Both the position numbers and the translations under genes were made by a program. A stretch of 64,000 nt of DNA from Medicago truncatula (Eukaryota; Streptophyta; Magnoliopsida; Fabales; Fabaceae), in contig NC_053046.1 in assembly GCF_003473485.1 (NCBI RefSeq), positions 37,037,832 to 37,101,831 of the forward strand, in the 5' to 3' direction. This document shows positions 46,356-59,054 of the stretch, in pieces (the first letter of the stretch is position 1; every line of letters begins with the position of its first letter). The notes under the pieces are model-generated. The model worked only from the letters and a program-made list of their open reading frames with translations, searched no databases and was not told the origin of the DNA.

Positions 46356-47667
46356 TTATTATTTAATCTCATCATATTTTAATTATATACAATTTTATTT
46401 TTAATAAAAAAAACCTAATATCTACAACTTTTTATCCTTTAGCTCAACTTAGTTGACTTAACCAACTCCTCTAGTCATTGGTACAAGTCTAAGTTTGAAG
46501 AACAAGAAACATATGAGTATGATGAATTTAATTTACATAAATGTATTAACAAGTAACTAAATACAGAGCTGCACAAAAAAAAAGTGTAAATTGCAATATT
46601 ATTTAACTTGAGTTACATACATCATTCGAATGACAAGCAAGATTGAAAATTCTATAAGAGTAAATGTGTGCATTTTAATCACTTTGCGAGAGCAAATTGA
46701 ACTCTCTAAAATTGAAAATGAAATCATTACATGTTTCTTAAACGTTATCTAAATGCTTCATCTATTTTTCGAATTCCAACCTGTGTTGACCTTTTTGACA
46801 TCTTCAAGGAATCACGATAACTTTTGGATTTGTATTCAAAATTGAAATTGTAGCTTTTACTTAAACAAGATATCTCGAGAACATTTTCAACCATTGTCTT
46901 CTTAAAATGAGGTTTTCTAATAAAAAAATTCATCATCAATTATGTATCTTTTAGTTCTAATTCAAACCATTAATGCAGTCATTGTAGGTCAAGAAGAGTT
47001 CCAACTTTTTGGCCCTTAACGTCCCCAATTTGAACCCTTGCTGTTACTGTTTCTGGATGCATGCCAAACCCAGGACATGAATCCTTAAGGACAAATCCTC
47101 TTTTATAGCATAAAACAGAAAATTTGATGAGACCAATTTTCAAAGTTATCTTCGTTCGGAAGTAGGTAGGCAAATAACGAAAGAGAATGTGAGGAATCTA
47201 ATATCGAGTCTACTTGATCTAATGGTTGTTTTAATCGGACCACCATGGTCAAAAACATTTACTTGATCATCCGAAGCTCGTACAGCAGTGCCCTTCTGTG
47301 TCTTGAAAGTCGTAAACAATTTAAAAATTGGAACACCACAAACCATGAATTAATAGATTCAAAATTGTCCTGCTATGCAGAAAAGTCGTGTGCTTTGTAA
47401 TATCGTTTGAAAACAATTTTATCAGACATTTGTTCAATTCACTAGTGCTTGGTAATAAGGTCTAGTTGCAGACAGAAAGAAAGATTTAAGAAAAACGAAC
47501 CACCATGGATCAGCAACTAAATAAACTGAAAAATAGCAATGACCAAAAACAACCCACATAAACTTTATTAAAGCGTGGTTCAGTTCCAACTACTAGTTCT
47601 AGTAAATAGACTAAGTCATCTATATGAACAGAGATACAAATGACTGAAGTGGGAGAAAATAAAATCA
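46356..47667. other. Intergenic; unrecognised minus-strand frames at 46979-47346
   Basis: Two overlapping minus-strand frames (47346-47146 and 47173-46979) read like degraded protein ('QVNVFDHGGPIKTTIR', 'RGFVLKDSCPGFGMHPE') but match nothing I know. The right end holds the ferritin 3' UTR. Confidence 0.35.
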
Positions 47668-50474
47668 TCAAGCTGCAGCCGCTTCGTTGAGCAGCATCTG
47701 ATCAAAGTGCCAGACACCTGAAATTACACAAGACAGTCAAAAAAGTTAACACTGAAAAACAGGGGAGGAAAAGAAAACTAGATCAAAGTATGAAAAATAA
47801 GATGCATGGAGTAGAAATAGAAATCCTCACCATGTCCTTTGCCAACTCTTCTTAGCTGAGCAACATACTCGGATATTTTTTTTATGGCTTCCACCTACGA
47901 AAAGAACAAAAGTAATTTAAGAGCTGACTTTGGATTTCATGTGTAACACACAATTGTGTGCAATCCCTTAAACTAATATATATGGTAAATTGCAACATAG
48001 ATTTCATGCATACCTGTTCACCCAAAAACTCACTTTCCACAAAGTCTGCCAAATTCACATCACCAGTCTTTGAGGCAACCTGTGGAAAAACATACATAAA
48101 GTTAAGAGAAAGGAATTTCCATTTTATCGATTTAAATGCCAAAATGAACTAGACAATGATACAAAGCACAATCTGTAAACCAGAAACCAAAACTCAACAA
48201 ACATGTCTTACATTGTGCAGGTTAAGGAGTTTCTCATTTGTTAGCTTCTCCAAGGACAATGCAAGTTCCATTGCTGCAATAAGATAAGAATGTTAAATTC
48301 TGATATATAGAAAATCCAATCACCCAAGCAGGTAACAATTGTAAAATGTTGACTTCTCCATCTTGTGTTACTCATTGCATTACACAATAAGACTTCATTT
48401 TTTAAGCAAATATTGTTCTACAAAACTAGTAACTAGAGGGGGCATAAAAAACAAAAATGTAATCTGAAATCAGGATTCATTTTACTTTACAAAATATTTC
48501 GGATGCCAGGGCAATCATTTTAATGATTACAAGAAACATGATCACAATTAAGGGCTGGTATCAAATTCCAAACAGGGAATCACGATATTAAGGAAGTGCT
48601 ATAAATCCCCTTTTGGTATATCATAATTATCATTGGCAAATCATGAACATGATTGTCGAAACTATAAAACAAAGGATTCTAGTATGTTTAATTTAATGAT
48701 AAACTATATCAGAACTGATTCCCAGTTTGGTTTGTGTGTCATAGTTGATTTAACCCAAAGCTCAACTTGATGAAAATTTAACCAGCAAGCTCAACTTGAT
48801 AAAAAGATGATTTTGTATTGTGCTGAAAAATGTCTATTTTCATTTTTCAGATCACGCTTTCTTAGTAAAATCATTCAAAATAAATCACTTTTTGATTAAG
48901 TTCAATGTTAGTTTGAGTAAATAATTTTAAAATTCAACTCTGTTCAAAGTTATGTTTATGAAACAGTAATCCAAGCCCACAAATTGATCAATTATCTTCA
49001 AAGCACAAGTTTACAAAGTTGCCTAACTTCGTAAACAAATAATTTGATCCATTAATACCACACATATCACAGTTCAGACTCAATTAATGCAGGAATATGC
49101 AAAAGAAAGATCCAAATTATGTTACCAATTACAGAACAAAAGATCTAAACCAAAAAAAGAAACTAACCGTGCAACGCATCACCCTTATCTGCATGATCAA
49201 ACTCAGAAAGCGGCATCACTATAGATTGCAACTTCACTTTTCCACCCCTTTGGTTCTAAAAATAAAACAATATACACAATCAGAACTAAACATGACAGTA
49301 TAACATCAATAAAGCAACAAAATTCGACAACTTTCTAATCGGTTAACGCAGTTTGTACACGTGGTTAACACAGTTAACAACTTACGATTTTGACCTGCGT
49401 TAACCTTTGCAGTGTTAGATAATAGGTTATTGGGCTTATGCTAATGGACCACTTATGTTTCTAAGTTAGTAAAGTCCTTTTATGATTTATTATATACCGT
49501 CGTTATGGTATTCTATTGAAACACTAGCCGTTTTTTGTTAGAGTATTATATGATTCTCTATATTCTTAACATGTAGTACAAACACTTCTGATCAAATACG
49601 TGTCTTGTGTCGACAACGAAACATGCAATTAATTTTTTTAAATCATTTTCTTAAATTACTACTTGTGTTCAAGTGTCAGTGATTACGACGTTTTCTTAAA
49701 TTACTATTGGTGTCAACGTGTCAGTCTCATGTCCGGTATGAGTCAGTGCTTCATGGGCATTAATTAACCATTTAAAAAATAGTCAAATTTCATTAAATTG
49801 GGTACAAATATAATTTATGACAAGTAAAAGTAAAAAACCTGATATTCCATCAATTTCTCAGCATGCCCTCTTTCCTCTTCACTAGATTCCTTAAAAAACC
49901 TATAAACAAAACAACATAATCAAAACATTCAGTAACATAACATAATCATTCCTAACAAAAAGTCAAATTAAACCAAACAAAACCAAAACAAAACAAATTA
50001 AAACATAATCACTTACTTAGCAAGACCTTTCAGCGCAACATTATCTCTATCGAAATACGCATACATCGCATGATAAACATAGGAAACATTATACTCCACA
50101 CTGTTCAACAACAACAAAAAATTCCCAAATTAATTAAATAAATAAATAAAAATTAAATTAAATGAAATTATTAAAATTAAGAGAATAGCGAAAACGAACT
50201 TGATTTGTTCATTAATGGCAGATTCAGAATCAACATGAAATTTATGACGAGCTAAAGAATCTTGAGGAACAATAGGAACAAGATCAAGTTCCTTTTTAAC
50301 CTCTTCAAAAGGTTCAAACAAAACACCGGTTAAAACACGGTTATTGTTCGAACCTTTCGTAGCGGAAACAGAGATTCGGTCCAATTTAGTTCCACGTTGA
50401 AGTAGCGGAACCAAACGCGTGTTTTCGGAATTGAAGAGAGAAGCGTTAGCGTTTACAGCAGCTTTGAGAAGCAT
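47668..50474 (-). CDS. FER: Ferritin, plastid-targeted
   Basis: Ferritin forms 24-mer shells that oxidise and store iron in plastids. Eight exons with GT-AG borders: 50474-50200, 50100-50017, 49899-49839, 49255-49168, 48273-48212, 48079-48014, 47894-47831, 47717-47668. They total 750 nt (249 aa plus stop), in frame. Residues 1 to about 48 are a transit peptide, then the plant-specific extension peptide ('[20 protein letters not shown]'). The four-helix bundle includes '[20 protein letters not shown]' and the ferroxidase motif '[19 protein letters not shown]' (E127-E129, H132). '[19 protein letters not shown]' is helix D and '[10 protein letters not shown]' helix E. Eight exons is the usual plant structure. 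The exact family member (FER1-4 type) is not fixed; legume ferritins of this type are often named FER2 or FER3. Confidence 0.97.
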
Positions 50475-50668
50475 GGTGAGGGATTTTGCACAGAACGAAA
50501 ATGGAGAGAAAGGAAAATTCAGAGGGAAATGAAACTGAAAATGTTGGATTTGGTGAGTGAGTGAGTGTGTGAGAATGATTGTGATAAGTGTGAGATTTTT
50601 ATTGGAGATTTGAGAGTGTGGTAACCGTTGGATTAGGAGAAACGTGGAGGGTTGAGATTGGTGGGCGC

Positions 50669-50682
50669 GTGGCTGGCTCGTG
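50669..50682 (-). promoter_or_regulatory. IDRS-like iron-response element of the ferritin promoter
   Basis: CACGAGCCAGCCAC on the minus strand, about 195 bases upstream of the ferritin ATG. It agrees at 12 of 14 positions with the iron-dependent regulatory sequence of AtFER1 as I remember it (CACGAGGCCGCCAC), which represses ferritin when iron is low. An adjoining GCGCCCACC continues the GC-rich patch in an otherwise AT-rich promoter. Confidence 0.75.
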
Positions 50683-51346
50683 GTATAGTGGGTATCGTTG
50701 TCATTTGGTACATGAAATATCTAGATTCTTTTTTGGTCCAATTAAGTTGTTTTATGTGGTGATTCTTTATTCATGGTTTTCTATCATGTAATAATGAGAC
50801 CAAAAGGGAAAGTATATAAATAATCATGAATCGTGTGTCATTTTTCCTTTTAATAATATTTTTTTTTTAAATAATAATAATAATAATATGTTGAATGTAA
50901 ACTAAAATAAAATGGTGTGTCAGTTAAGTAATGGTGTAATTCTTTGGATTAAAAAAAAGTTTAAATATGCTTTCTTACAAGGATGAATTCTCATTATAAT
51001 TTACAGTTTTTCTTTTTTTAAGTTTTAGTTGTAAAATTTGGGTGTACAAACAGATAATATGAAAGGGTATAAATCATCATTTTTTTTGCTGAGTTTCTTA
51101 TTTATGTTCTTGCACACTTTTTGATAGATCAAGCATGGATTCAACACTCGTAAAAAAAAACATGGATTCAACATGTTAAATGCATGGTGTAAGAGAATTG
51201 ATGTTATAACTATGCAGCCTTGTTTTTCCCGTTATTGGCTTCATGTAATTTGAAGTTTAACTGAATCATTGCTTGTCGTGAAGGGCTGAAAATCTGTTTC
51301 ATACTGTTACAAGAATAGAACTTGTAGACTAATGACTAGAGTGAAT
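50683..51346. other. Intergenic, distal ferritin promoter
   Basis: AT-rich, an (AAT)n patch at 50873-50890, no gene recognised. Confidence 0.45.
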
Positions 51347-53090
51347 AGGCTATTTCGTCCTAGCTTTGTATGTATTGGTCGATTTCGTTCTTATGTTTTT
51401 TGAGTTTCAGATAGCTCATTTTAGTTGATAAACTATTTCACCGTTATCGCTGTTGTCAGTCTCCGTTTAACTGATGTTAATGTGGCCGTTAAGTTGTTGA
51501 CTTGAATCAAAACAATGTGTTTCAAAGGCTTCAAGCAGTCAAAACGTTACGTTTCATGGGCACAAAAAATCATTTATAGTGCTAGAAATGTAGCTATTGA
51601 CAACAAAAACTGTCATTCTAGCCTTATAAATGATCATTTGTGACCATTGAACGCGGTGTTTTGACACCCTGGAGCCTTAAACACATCATTATGATCAAAG
51701 TCAACAACTTATCAACCACATCAAGATCAGTTAAACGATGACTGACAGCAGGGGTAACGCTGAAATAGTTTATCAACAAAAAAAACTTATTTGAAACTTT
51801 TGAAACTTAAAGGACTAACTTGAAAATTATGTCAAACTAAAAGGATCAAAAGTTGTATTTAGCCTGAAATAATCAACAGGTCATAGAATTTTATGAACTT
51901 TGATCAAATTGATACATCCATCACATCTCGCCGTTAACAGTGTTGATGTGTCACATTAAGTGTTTCTACATGTATAAGGACAAATTTAATCGATTTTTTT
52001 TTTTAAATTTTTTTTTAGATTTTTTTAACGAAAACCATTACAAATTGTTACACTATCAAATTGATCCATAAATTATTCATTAAAAAGTTGGTCCCTGAAT
52101 TGTATTACTCACTATCAAATTGATCCATGAATTATTTATTTTATCTATCAATCTAATCTTTGATATTGTCAAATAAATGTTAAAAATCAAAAGAATACGT
52201 TTAAGAGAGTAAATTGTTTTTTTCCAACACTTAAGTTGCATATATCTACTAGCAATGATATATGTATTCTAACCCATAAAGCAGGTTGTGAGTTTTATGT
52301 GCATAAACCAGGATAATAAGTGAAACATACAACTTAGTCTACTTGTGACCAATTGCAACCTAAGTGTTAGAAAAATGTTATTTATTATCTTAAACACATT
52401 CTTTTAGTTTTTAATATTTATTTGATAGCATCAGAGATCAGATTGATTGATAAGATAAATAATTCATAGATAGATTTGATAGTGGGTGACATAATTCAAG
52501 AACCAACTTGATTTTTAATGAATAATTTAGGGATCGAGTTTTTTTTTTGTTGGTAAAATGACAAAAGAAAAAGAAAAAAGAGAGAAAAACCCTAAAAACA
52601 GGGCTCAGCCTGGGGCATCAAGCCTCAAGACTGACTTCAACTCTGATGGGGGAGCATGCCAAAAAGTCACATCTAATCTTGAAGAGCGCCCGAGCTTGGC
52701 CAAGAAATATGCGCAATGGTTGCCCTCTCGGAGCACATGTTGGAAAGAAATGTTACGAATATGCTCCTTTAACCCAAAAATCATCACCAACAAAGAGGCA
52801 CACACATGCATAAGAGAGTGATCTGGGTCTTGAAGAAGACGAGTTGACAATGTAACAATTTGTAATGACTGTTATTTAAAAAATCTAAAAAAATAAACCA
52901 AATTTTTCAATCAAAGTCGTCCCAATACACGTGAAAGCTGATTTGGAACTCCACGTCAACATTATTATCGACGAGACTTGACGGAATGATTAATTGATTG
53001 ATACTCATAAAACTCAAGGACATATTTACTATTTCGGAAAATTCAAGAATTAAATTGATCGATACATACAAATTTAAGGACGAAATAACC
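51347..53090. mobile_element. Nested inverted-repeat (fold-back) elements
   Basis: The outer ends match as inverted repeats for about 50 bp (AATAGGCTATTTCGTCCT at left; complement of AATAGGTTATTTCGTCCTTA at right). Inside are further arms: 51365-51545 against 51650-51866, 51890-52080 against 52850-53050, and 52055-52240 against 52345-52545, each imperfect. A LINE fragment interrupts the right part. No unambiguous target duplication was found. The structure fits MULE-type or Foldback elements inserted into one another. Confidence 0.65.
52546..52850 (-). pseudogene. 5'-truncated LINE tail (RNase H C-terminus with poly-A)
   Basis: Minus-strand frame 52850-52605 reads 'FQHVLREGNHCAYFLAKLGR' and ends 'LRLDAPG', the last part of the RNase H-like domain. 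It is followed downstream by a non-coding tail and an A run (T run at 52541-52549 on the plus strand), as expected for a severely 5'-truncated LINE insertion. Confidence 0.8.
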
Positions 53091-54631
53091 TATTAACTCC
53101 TAATGAGTACAATAGATTGAGGTTAAACAATGAGTCTATTTGGTTATATGTAGTTGTTTTAAGTATCATATTATTGCTCAAAGTTGACTATTTAAGTTTA
53201 ACACTTAAAATTTCTCTAATTTAACACACAAATTCTTTTTCTAATCTAACTATTGAAGTCCCACATAAGAAGCATCAAGAGTACTGAGAAAATTTGTGAT
53301 CTAAGAAAATTGATCATTGAGCCTAGTTTGAATTACATCAACCTTAAGTTTTTTTTTTTTTTACATAATTTGAATTTAAAGTTGAAGAAACACAGTGGTC
53401 ATTGGTCCGCTTATATTTTTTCTGTCTTTTTGCTTATTAATTCGTTTGATCGAGCTATCGAACGAAACCGAGTTATTAACGAGTATAAACCAAGTATTTC
53501 ACGAGCTTAAATCGAGTCAAATTCAAGTTGAAAAAAAGTTTGTAACAAACTTAAGTTGAATTTTGAACCGATCCAATTCTTTTCGAGTCGAATAGAGTTA
53601 AACTAAAGTAGAATCATTTCCATTTTTTTTTGTTTGTAAAAAGTATAATTTTTGAAAGTTTATATTTTACATTTTATTTTTTTCATCATAATTCTCCTAG
53701 TTTATTGGGAAGTAAAGTTAAGAAGAAACATAAGCATGAAACAAATTATTGGGAAGTAAAGGAAACAAATTATTGGGAAGTAAAGGAAACAAATTCATCA
53801 CTGGAAATGAATTGAAAAAGATGGAAAAGGAATTAGAATCGAGCGTGATGGTGCAACAATGAAAAAATCAAATCGAAAGAGATTATTCTTGAGCTATGTA
53901 ATTGGGCTAGTACATGTTTAAGTAATATTACTCTTGAATTTAAAGTAATATTCATTTCGAAAGAGATTATTCTTGCGGTTTGGTTTGGTTTGACTTGATT
54001 GTTGAGATGCAAATCGAACCGGACCGCGCGATTCAGTACAAAAGTCATCCGAATTCATCCGAACCAAGTGCGGTTTTTTGCGGTTTCGATTTGAATTGGT
54101 TTGATTTACGGTTTTTTTTATTGGATTGGTTTGGTTTTAAACACCCCTAATTTCATCTATTTATACATCCATTCAACTATCTTCCAAATTGCAACAGTAT
54201 ACTTTTCTTAATATATGTCCTGTATAATTTATATGGATGAGCACGATATTTACTTTATTGTTTTTAAACTGGTCTAGAAGTGTAGAAGTTATTATAATTT
54301 TATTTTAAAATAATAAAGTAGCTTTTAGCTGGTAAAAACACAAAAAACATAAAGACAAAAGGAGTCAATTTATCGACTAGGAATAGGATCATGCTTATCA
54401 GGACAGGGTGAAGATAACTACTAATACCATTTTTTTTCCGATAATTAGATATTTTCATTGAAAAGAAAATAAGTCCAAACCCAGTAATACACTGCAAAAA
54501 CATTACATACCTTCTAAGAGCCGTAGATAACTCATACCATCTATTCTAGAGAATTGGACAATAGAAACACCATACAAATGTCTAGAGCACCAATCAAACC
54601 TCACACAGGACTTGAATTAGGTTTTATAAAA
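53091..54631. other. Intergenic, degraded repeats
   Basis: Contains a 24-bp tandem duplication at 53738-53785 and a 16-bp direct repeat (GAAAGAGATTATTCTT at about 53875 and 53958). 53970-54150 has 'GGTTTGGTTTTAAACACCCC', which resembles a hAT terminus without a partner. No gene. Confidence 0.45.
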
Positions 54632-54640
54632 TATTTTTTA

Positions 54641-55356
54641 GGCTTAAATGCAATTTTATCCCCCCTATTTTGATTGAATCTGAATTTTACCCCTCCTATT
54701 TTAAAACTCGGAATTTTACCCCCTCTATTTTGATTGAATCGGGATTTTGCCCCCCTTATTTTAAAACTTGGAATTTTACCCCTCTATTTTACGTTTTTCA
54801 GAATTTTACCCCCTATTTTAAAATAAAGAACCAAAAAATACTAGAAAAATAAAGAAACGATTAAAAAATATTAATTTGGTAAAAAAAATATAAAGAAAAC
54901 AAGAAAACACAAAAAAAAAACTAAAAAAATAGAAAAACAATGAAATTTTAAGATAAAAATCAATTAAGAATACATGAAAAAACTAGTTTGCACCTCTAAA
55001 TATTTGCTATTTTCATGTATTTTCATACTAGTATTTTATTTTATTTTTAGAGATCATACCAGTTTTATGCATTTTTTTCTTGTATTTTTTATTCATTTTT
55101 TTTAGTATTTTTTTGGTTTTATTTTTATTTTTTCATTAAAAAATATTTAATACAAATAATTAATTATGTGGATAAAATAGGGGGAGGGGGCAAAATCCTG
55201 AAAAACATAAAATAGGGGGGTAAAATTCCAAGTTCTAAAACAGGGGAGGCAAAATCCAGAATCAATAAAAATAGAGGGGGTAAAATTCCGAGTTTTAAAA
55301 TAGGGGGGTAAAATTCAGATTCAATCAAAATAGGGGGGTAAAATTGCATTTAAGCC
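54641..55356. mobile_element. MULE-type MITE, 716 bp, long inverted arms
   Basis: The ends GGCTTAAATGCAATTTTA and complement extend into arms of about 150 bp made of repeating 'CCCCCTATTTTGATTGAATC' and 'TTTTAAAACTCGGAATTTTA' phrases. A perfect 9-bp duplication TATTTTTTA flanks it (54632-54640, 55357-55365). The centre is an A-rich/T-rich spacer. A truncated relative lies at 18311-18771. Confidence 0.93.
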
Positions 55357-55507
55357 TATTTTTTATATTAAACACGAAGGATTTATTGGGAATTTTTGTA
55401 GGACTTGTTGGGCCGTTTTTCTGCACTTGTCGGGCCTTTATCAACATCATTATCAAGAGCAAATTGCTCTTCACCCTTTCAAAATTGCTGCTCATTCACT
55501 TGATCTA

Positions 55508-55665
55508 GCGGGAGTTAACTCACACACACGGCATTTTTCAGCGGTAGGTAACTTACGCTGACACTTTTTAGATCAGTTAAATTACTTTTTAAGTCGGGTC
55601 AATCGATCTTAAAAATGTCAGTATGAGTTAACTACTGCTGAAAAATATCGAGCGTGAACTCCCAC
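55508..55665. mobile_element. Short palindromic MITE, 158 bp
   Basis: GCGGGAGTTAACTC at left mirrors the complement of GTGGGAGTTCACGC at right, and the arms pair for about 65 bp. TA is present on both sides (55506-55507, 55666-55667). The family is not identified. Confidence 0.7.
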
Positions 55666-55793
55666 TAGGTTCTGGGTAGGGAATGAACAATTTTAAAAGG
55701 CAGAAAAATAATTTTCTTATCAAGAAGCTTAATATCATAACTTATCTACTCATCGCCATTGTCATTTGCCAACGAGATATGAGGATCGTAGTA

Positions 55794-55912
55794 TGCAATG
55801 TCTACTGCTAAATCTGAGCCATTGGATTAAATAAATAATTAATTAAAATAAATAATAATAAAAATATGAAAACTGTCCAATTACATCATGTCGTGCGCGC
55901 GTTATTTTGTTT
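55794..55912 (+). repeat. Left terminal inverted repeat of the MULE
   Basis: 119 bp beginning TGCAATGTCTACTGC; only two differences from the complement of 61368-61486 (T/G and T/C). Confidence 0.93.
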
Positions 55913-56454
55913 CTACCAGGGAAGTTATTCATCGTTGCTGCAAAAACTAACTAGCTTGTGCCAAAACACAAAGAACACTAATATTCAATTGCCCTTATTT
56001 ACTTTTTCGATTGTCTCAAATCTCAGGTACGTCTATTGTTTTTTCTCCATTGGTCATAACTAATTTCATATGCTGATCCATTACTTTTACTTGTAATATT
56101 TTTCACTTGCTTGTCCTCATTACTTATATAAGAAACAAATTATTTCACATGTTTGTCCTCATTCACTTTTATGATTACAAAAAACTAACCAACAGAGTTG
56201 AGAATTGATTTTAAAATGTGATACATTAAATATTATATATATGTTTCTTTTGTGAGTTATATATACTCTTTTACGTTAATTTAGATTGTTTATATTCATG
56301 TATAATTGTTTCTTTTGTGAGTTATATATACTCTTTTACGATGATAATTTAGATTGTTTATACTCATTTATAATTAAATAAGGTATACATTTGGCTACCG
56401 CAAATAAGATATACATTTTTTGTTTTTAGGAATTTTTAAGACTTTTGATACAAG

Positions 56455-59054
56455 ATGAATGAAGATTGGAATCCAAAAGTAGATATGGTTTTCTGTAGCT
56501 TTGAAGATGCTTGGGAGTTCTGGAACACTTACGGTGGTAAGGTTGGATTCGGAGTGAGGAAAGATTATACACACAGAAAAAAGGATGGTTCAGTTTCTTC
56601 TTGTAGGTTTGTTTGCTGCAAAGAAGGCATGCGAAAGCCAGACAAGCGAGATTATAAAACAAAGAATCCAAGACTAGAGACCAGAACAAATTGTGAAGCA
56701 AGGTTAGGACTTAAGAATGTGGATGGAAAATTGATGGTGCATGATTTTGTGGAGGACCACAACCACGAGTTACTTTTGCCAGAAACAACTCATATGTTGT
56801 CGTCTCAACGAAAGGTTTCTGAAATTCATTGTCAACAAATTGAACTAGCTGATAGTGTCGGTGTACAACAAAAGAAATCGTTTGATTTATTGAGTAAAGA
56901 AGTAGGAGGCAGAACTAACTTGGGTTTTATACGTCTTGATCAAAAGAATTATCTTCGGAAAAAAAGAGAAAGAAGTTTGGTACAAGGGGAGGCCGGCTAT
57001 TTATTGCAATACTTTCAAAGAAAGACGGTAGAAAATCCAACTTTCTACCATGCTTATCAGCTAGATATTGAAGATCAAATCACCAATGTGTTTTGGGCAG
57101 ATGCTAGGATGCTGGTTGATTACAGTTATTTTGGTGATGTTGTTTCTCTTGATTCAACATATTGCACAAATAGTTCGCACAGACCACTAGCAATCATCTC
57201 GGGATTTAACCACCATCGAGGAGCCGTAATTTTTGGAGCTGCATTATTATATGACGAAACTGCTGAGTCATACGAGTGGCTATTTGAGACATTTCTAGAA
57301 GCACATAAGCAGAAAATGCCTCAAACAGTTTTTACTGATCAAGCCAAATCAATGGCAAAAGCATTAGCCGAGGTTATGCCTGAAGCTTACCATGGTTTAA
57401 GTACGTGGCACTTGATGCAAAATGGAATTAAACACTTAGGAAATTTAATGAAGGGGGAATCTTATTTTCTTAGTGACTTTAAGAAATGCATGTATGGTTA
57501 TGAAGATGTAGAACAATTTGAAGATGGTTGGACATCCCTCCTTATAAAGTATGGTGTTCAGAAAAATAATTGGTTGCAAAGAATGTACAATATAAAGGAG
57601 AAATGGGCATCTTGTTACATGAAGAAGACTTTGACATTAGGGATGCGAAGCACTCAACTTAGTGAAAGTGTGAATGTAGATATTAAAAATTTTATGAGTA
57701 AGAACTTGGATTTAATTAAATTTTTTGAGCGTTTTGAAGATGTTGTAGAAGAAAAGCGGTATAAAGAATTGAAGTGTGAATTTGAAGCACGCCAAAAAAT
57801 TCCAAGACTGAAGAACTCATATTCTGATATTTTGCAACAAGTGTCCAAGCTTTATAATCCTACTATTTTCGACTTATTCCAACGTGAGTATGAGTTGTTT
57901 GAAGCATGCTTTGTGAAAAGCATGGACATACAAACATCATCATCTACTTATGTTATTGCCAAGAAAAGGAATATGGGAGAATGGCAAGTGACCTTCGATT
58001 TGGAAAAGAATACAATTTGTTGCTCTTGTCGTAAATTTGAAAGCTTTGGCATACTTTGTTGTCATTGCTTAAAAGTCTTCATTCATATGGACGTTACATC
58101 AGTGCCTGAGCCTTATATTTTAAAGAGGTGGACAAAGATAGCAAGAAGTAGAGCTTCACAAACTATTGGTGTTAGTCATGTGGTAGAAGACTTGGATTTA
58201 TCTCCAGCACAATGTTATAAGGAAATTTGTCCCCACTTTATTAGGATAGTCACAGAAGGATGTAGAAGTCCAGAAGCTGTTGAGTTTCTTAAGGAAGTTG
58301 CTGATGAATTGGACGAGCAAATGCTAAAGTTTCAAAATATGCAAATAAGTAGTGAACAAGTGAATGGAACCTCTAACAATATTAAAGAGATATCAATTAC
58401 TAATGATTGTGCAACACAAGTAAAGGGGTTTAAGAACAACGAAGGTCCAAAGGGTTCAAAACGTTGGAAAGGTTGGGTAGAAACAAAACTGGCCAAGAGA
58501 AAGAAACGTGCGAAGTCCATTGCTTCACAAATTCAAGAACCTATGGTATTATTAATATATTTAGTTTTATTTTTTGTTTTTGTTGACTACATAAGCTTAC
58601 CTTTATATTCCTTTTTTCGTGTAGAAGAACAAAGGTAAGCAGGGTTCCAAAAATATAAAGAGGCGGGATGAAGTGTCAAACATAAGTGCTCCACAAAGTC
58701 AAAAGCAATATGTTGTGTCCAACACTAGTGATTTACAACGTCAACAGCCATTTGCATCGTCAATTACAAGTGCACCTATATGGCTTAATAATGCATACAA
58801 TCAACCATCTATGGTTAGCTAATAACAATTTGAATTTGTGAATGACCTTAACTATGTTTAGTGTTTAAATTATTTTGGGTTTTATGTAGGGAGACGATGG
58901 AACTTCTAGTCAATTCGGTGTTGCTAGTTTTACTAGCTTATTGATGGTAAATTTCAAATTATACGATTCACTTTCAAATCTATATATATAATATTAATTT
59001 GCATTTTTTAAATTATAGGAGCAACTTGATGATGGTACCAGAGACTTGAATTGA
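56455..59054 (+). CDS. FAR1/MULE transposase (FAR1-related, SWIM zinc finger), intact
   Basis: Four exons: 56455-58545, 58625-58813, 58890-58946, 59019-59054, with GT-AG borders, total 2,373 nt (790 aa plus stop). The FAR1-type DNA-binding domain occupies residues about 15-113 ('FVCCKEGMRKPDKR', 'RTNCEARLGL', 'DFVEDHNHEL'). The MULE DDE domain shows D233 ('VVSLDSTYCTN'), D295 ('VFTDQAKSMAK') and E404 ('TQLSESVNVDI'). A SWIM finger follows: C523-x-C525-x9-C535-x-H537. The C-terminus is Lys/Arg-rich ('KLAKRKKRAKS') and likely nuclear. No disabling change was seen. The ATG was chosen as the first in frame after an acceptor-like AG; an upstream non-coding exon is possible. Flanking inverted repeats show it is a transposon gene rather than a domesticated FAR1/FRS factor. 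Confidence 0.92.

Noticed and set aside
54660-54852. 60-codon frame with repeated 'YFKTRNFTPS' phrases as a repetitive protein
   Set aside because: It is the translation of the repeated arm of a MITE; the same occurs on the other strand at 55164-55349.
56455-58638. Single 727-codon frame as a complete FAR1-related transcription factor gene
   Set aside because: The frame reads through a GT donor at 58546; splicing gives a longer 790-codon product with two more small introns. The flanking 119-bp inverted repeats show a transposon, not a domesticated gene.
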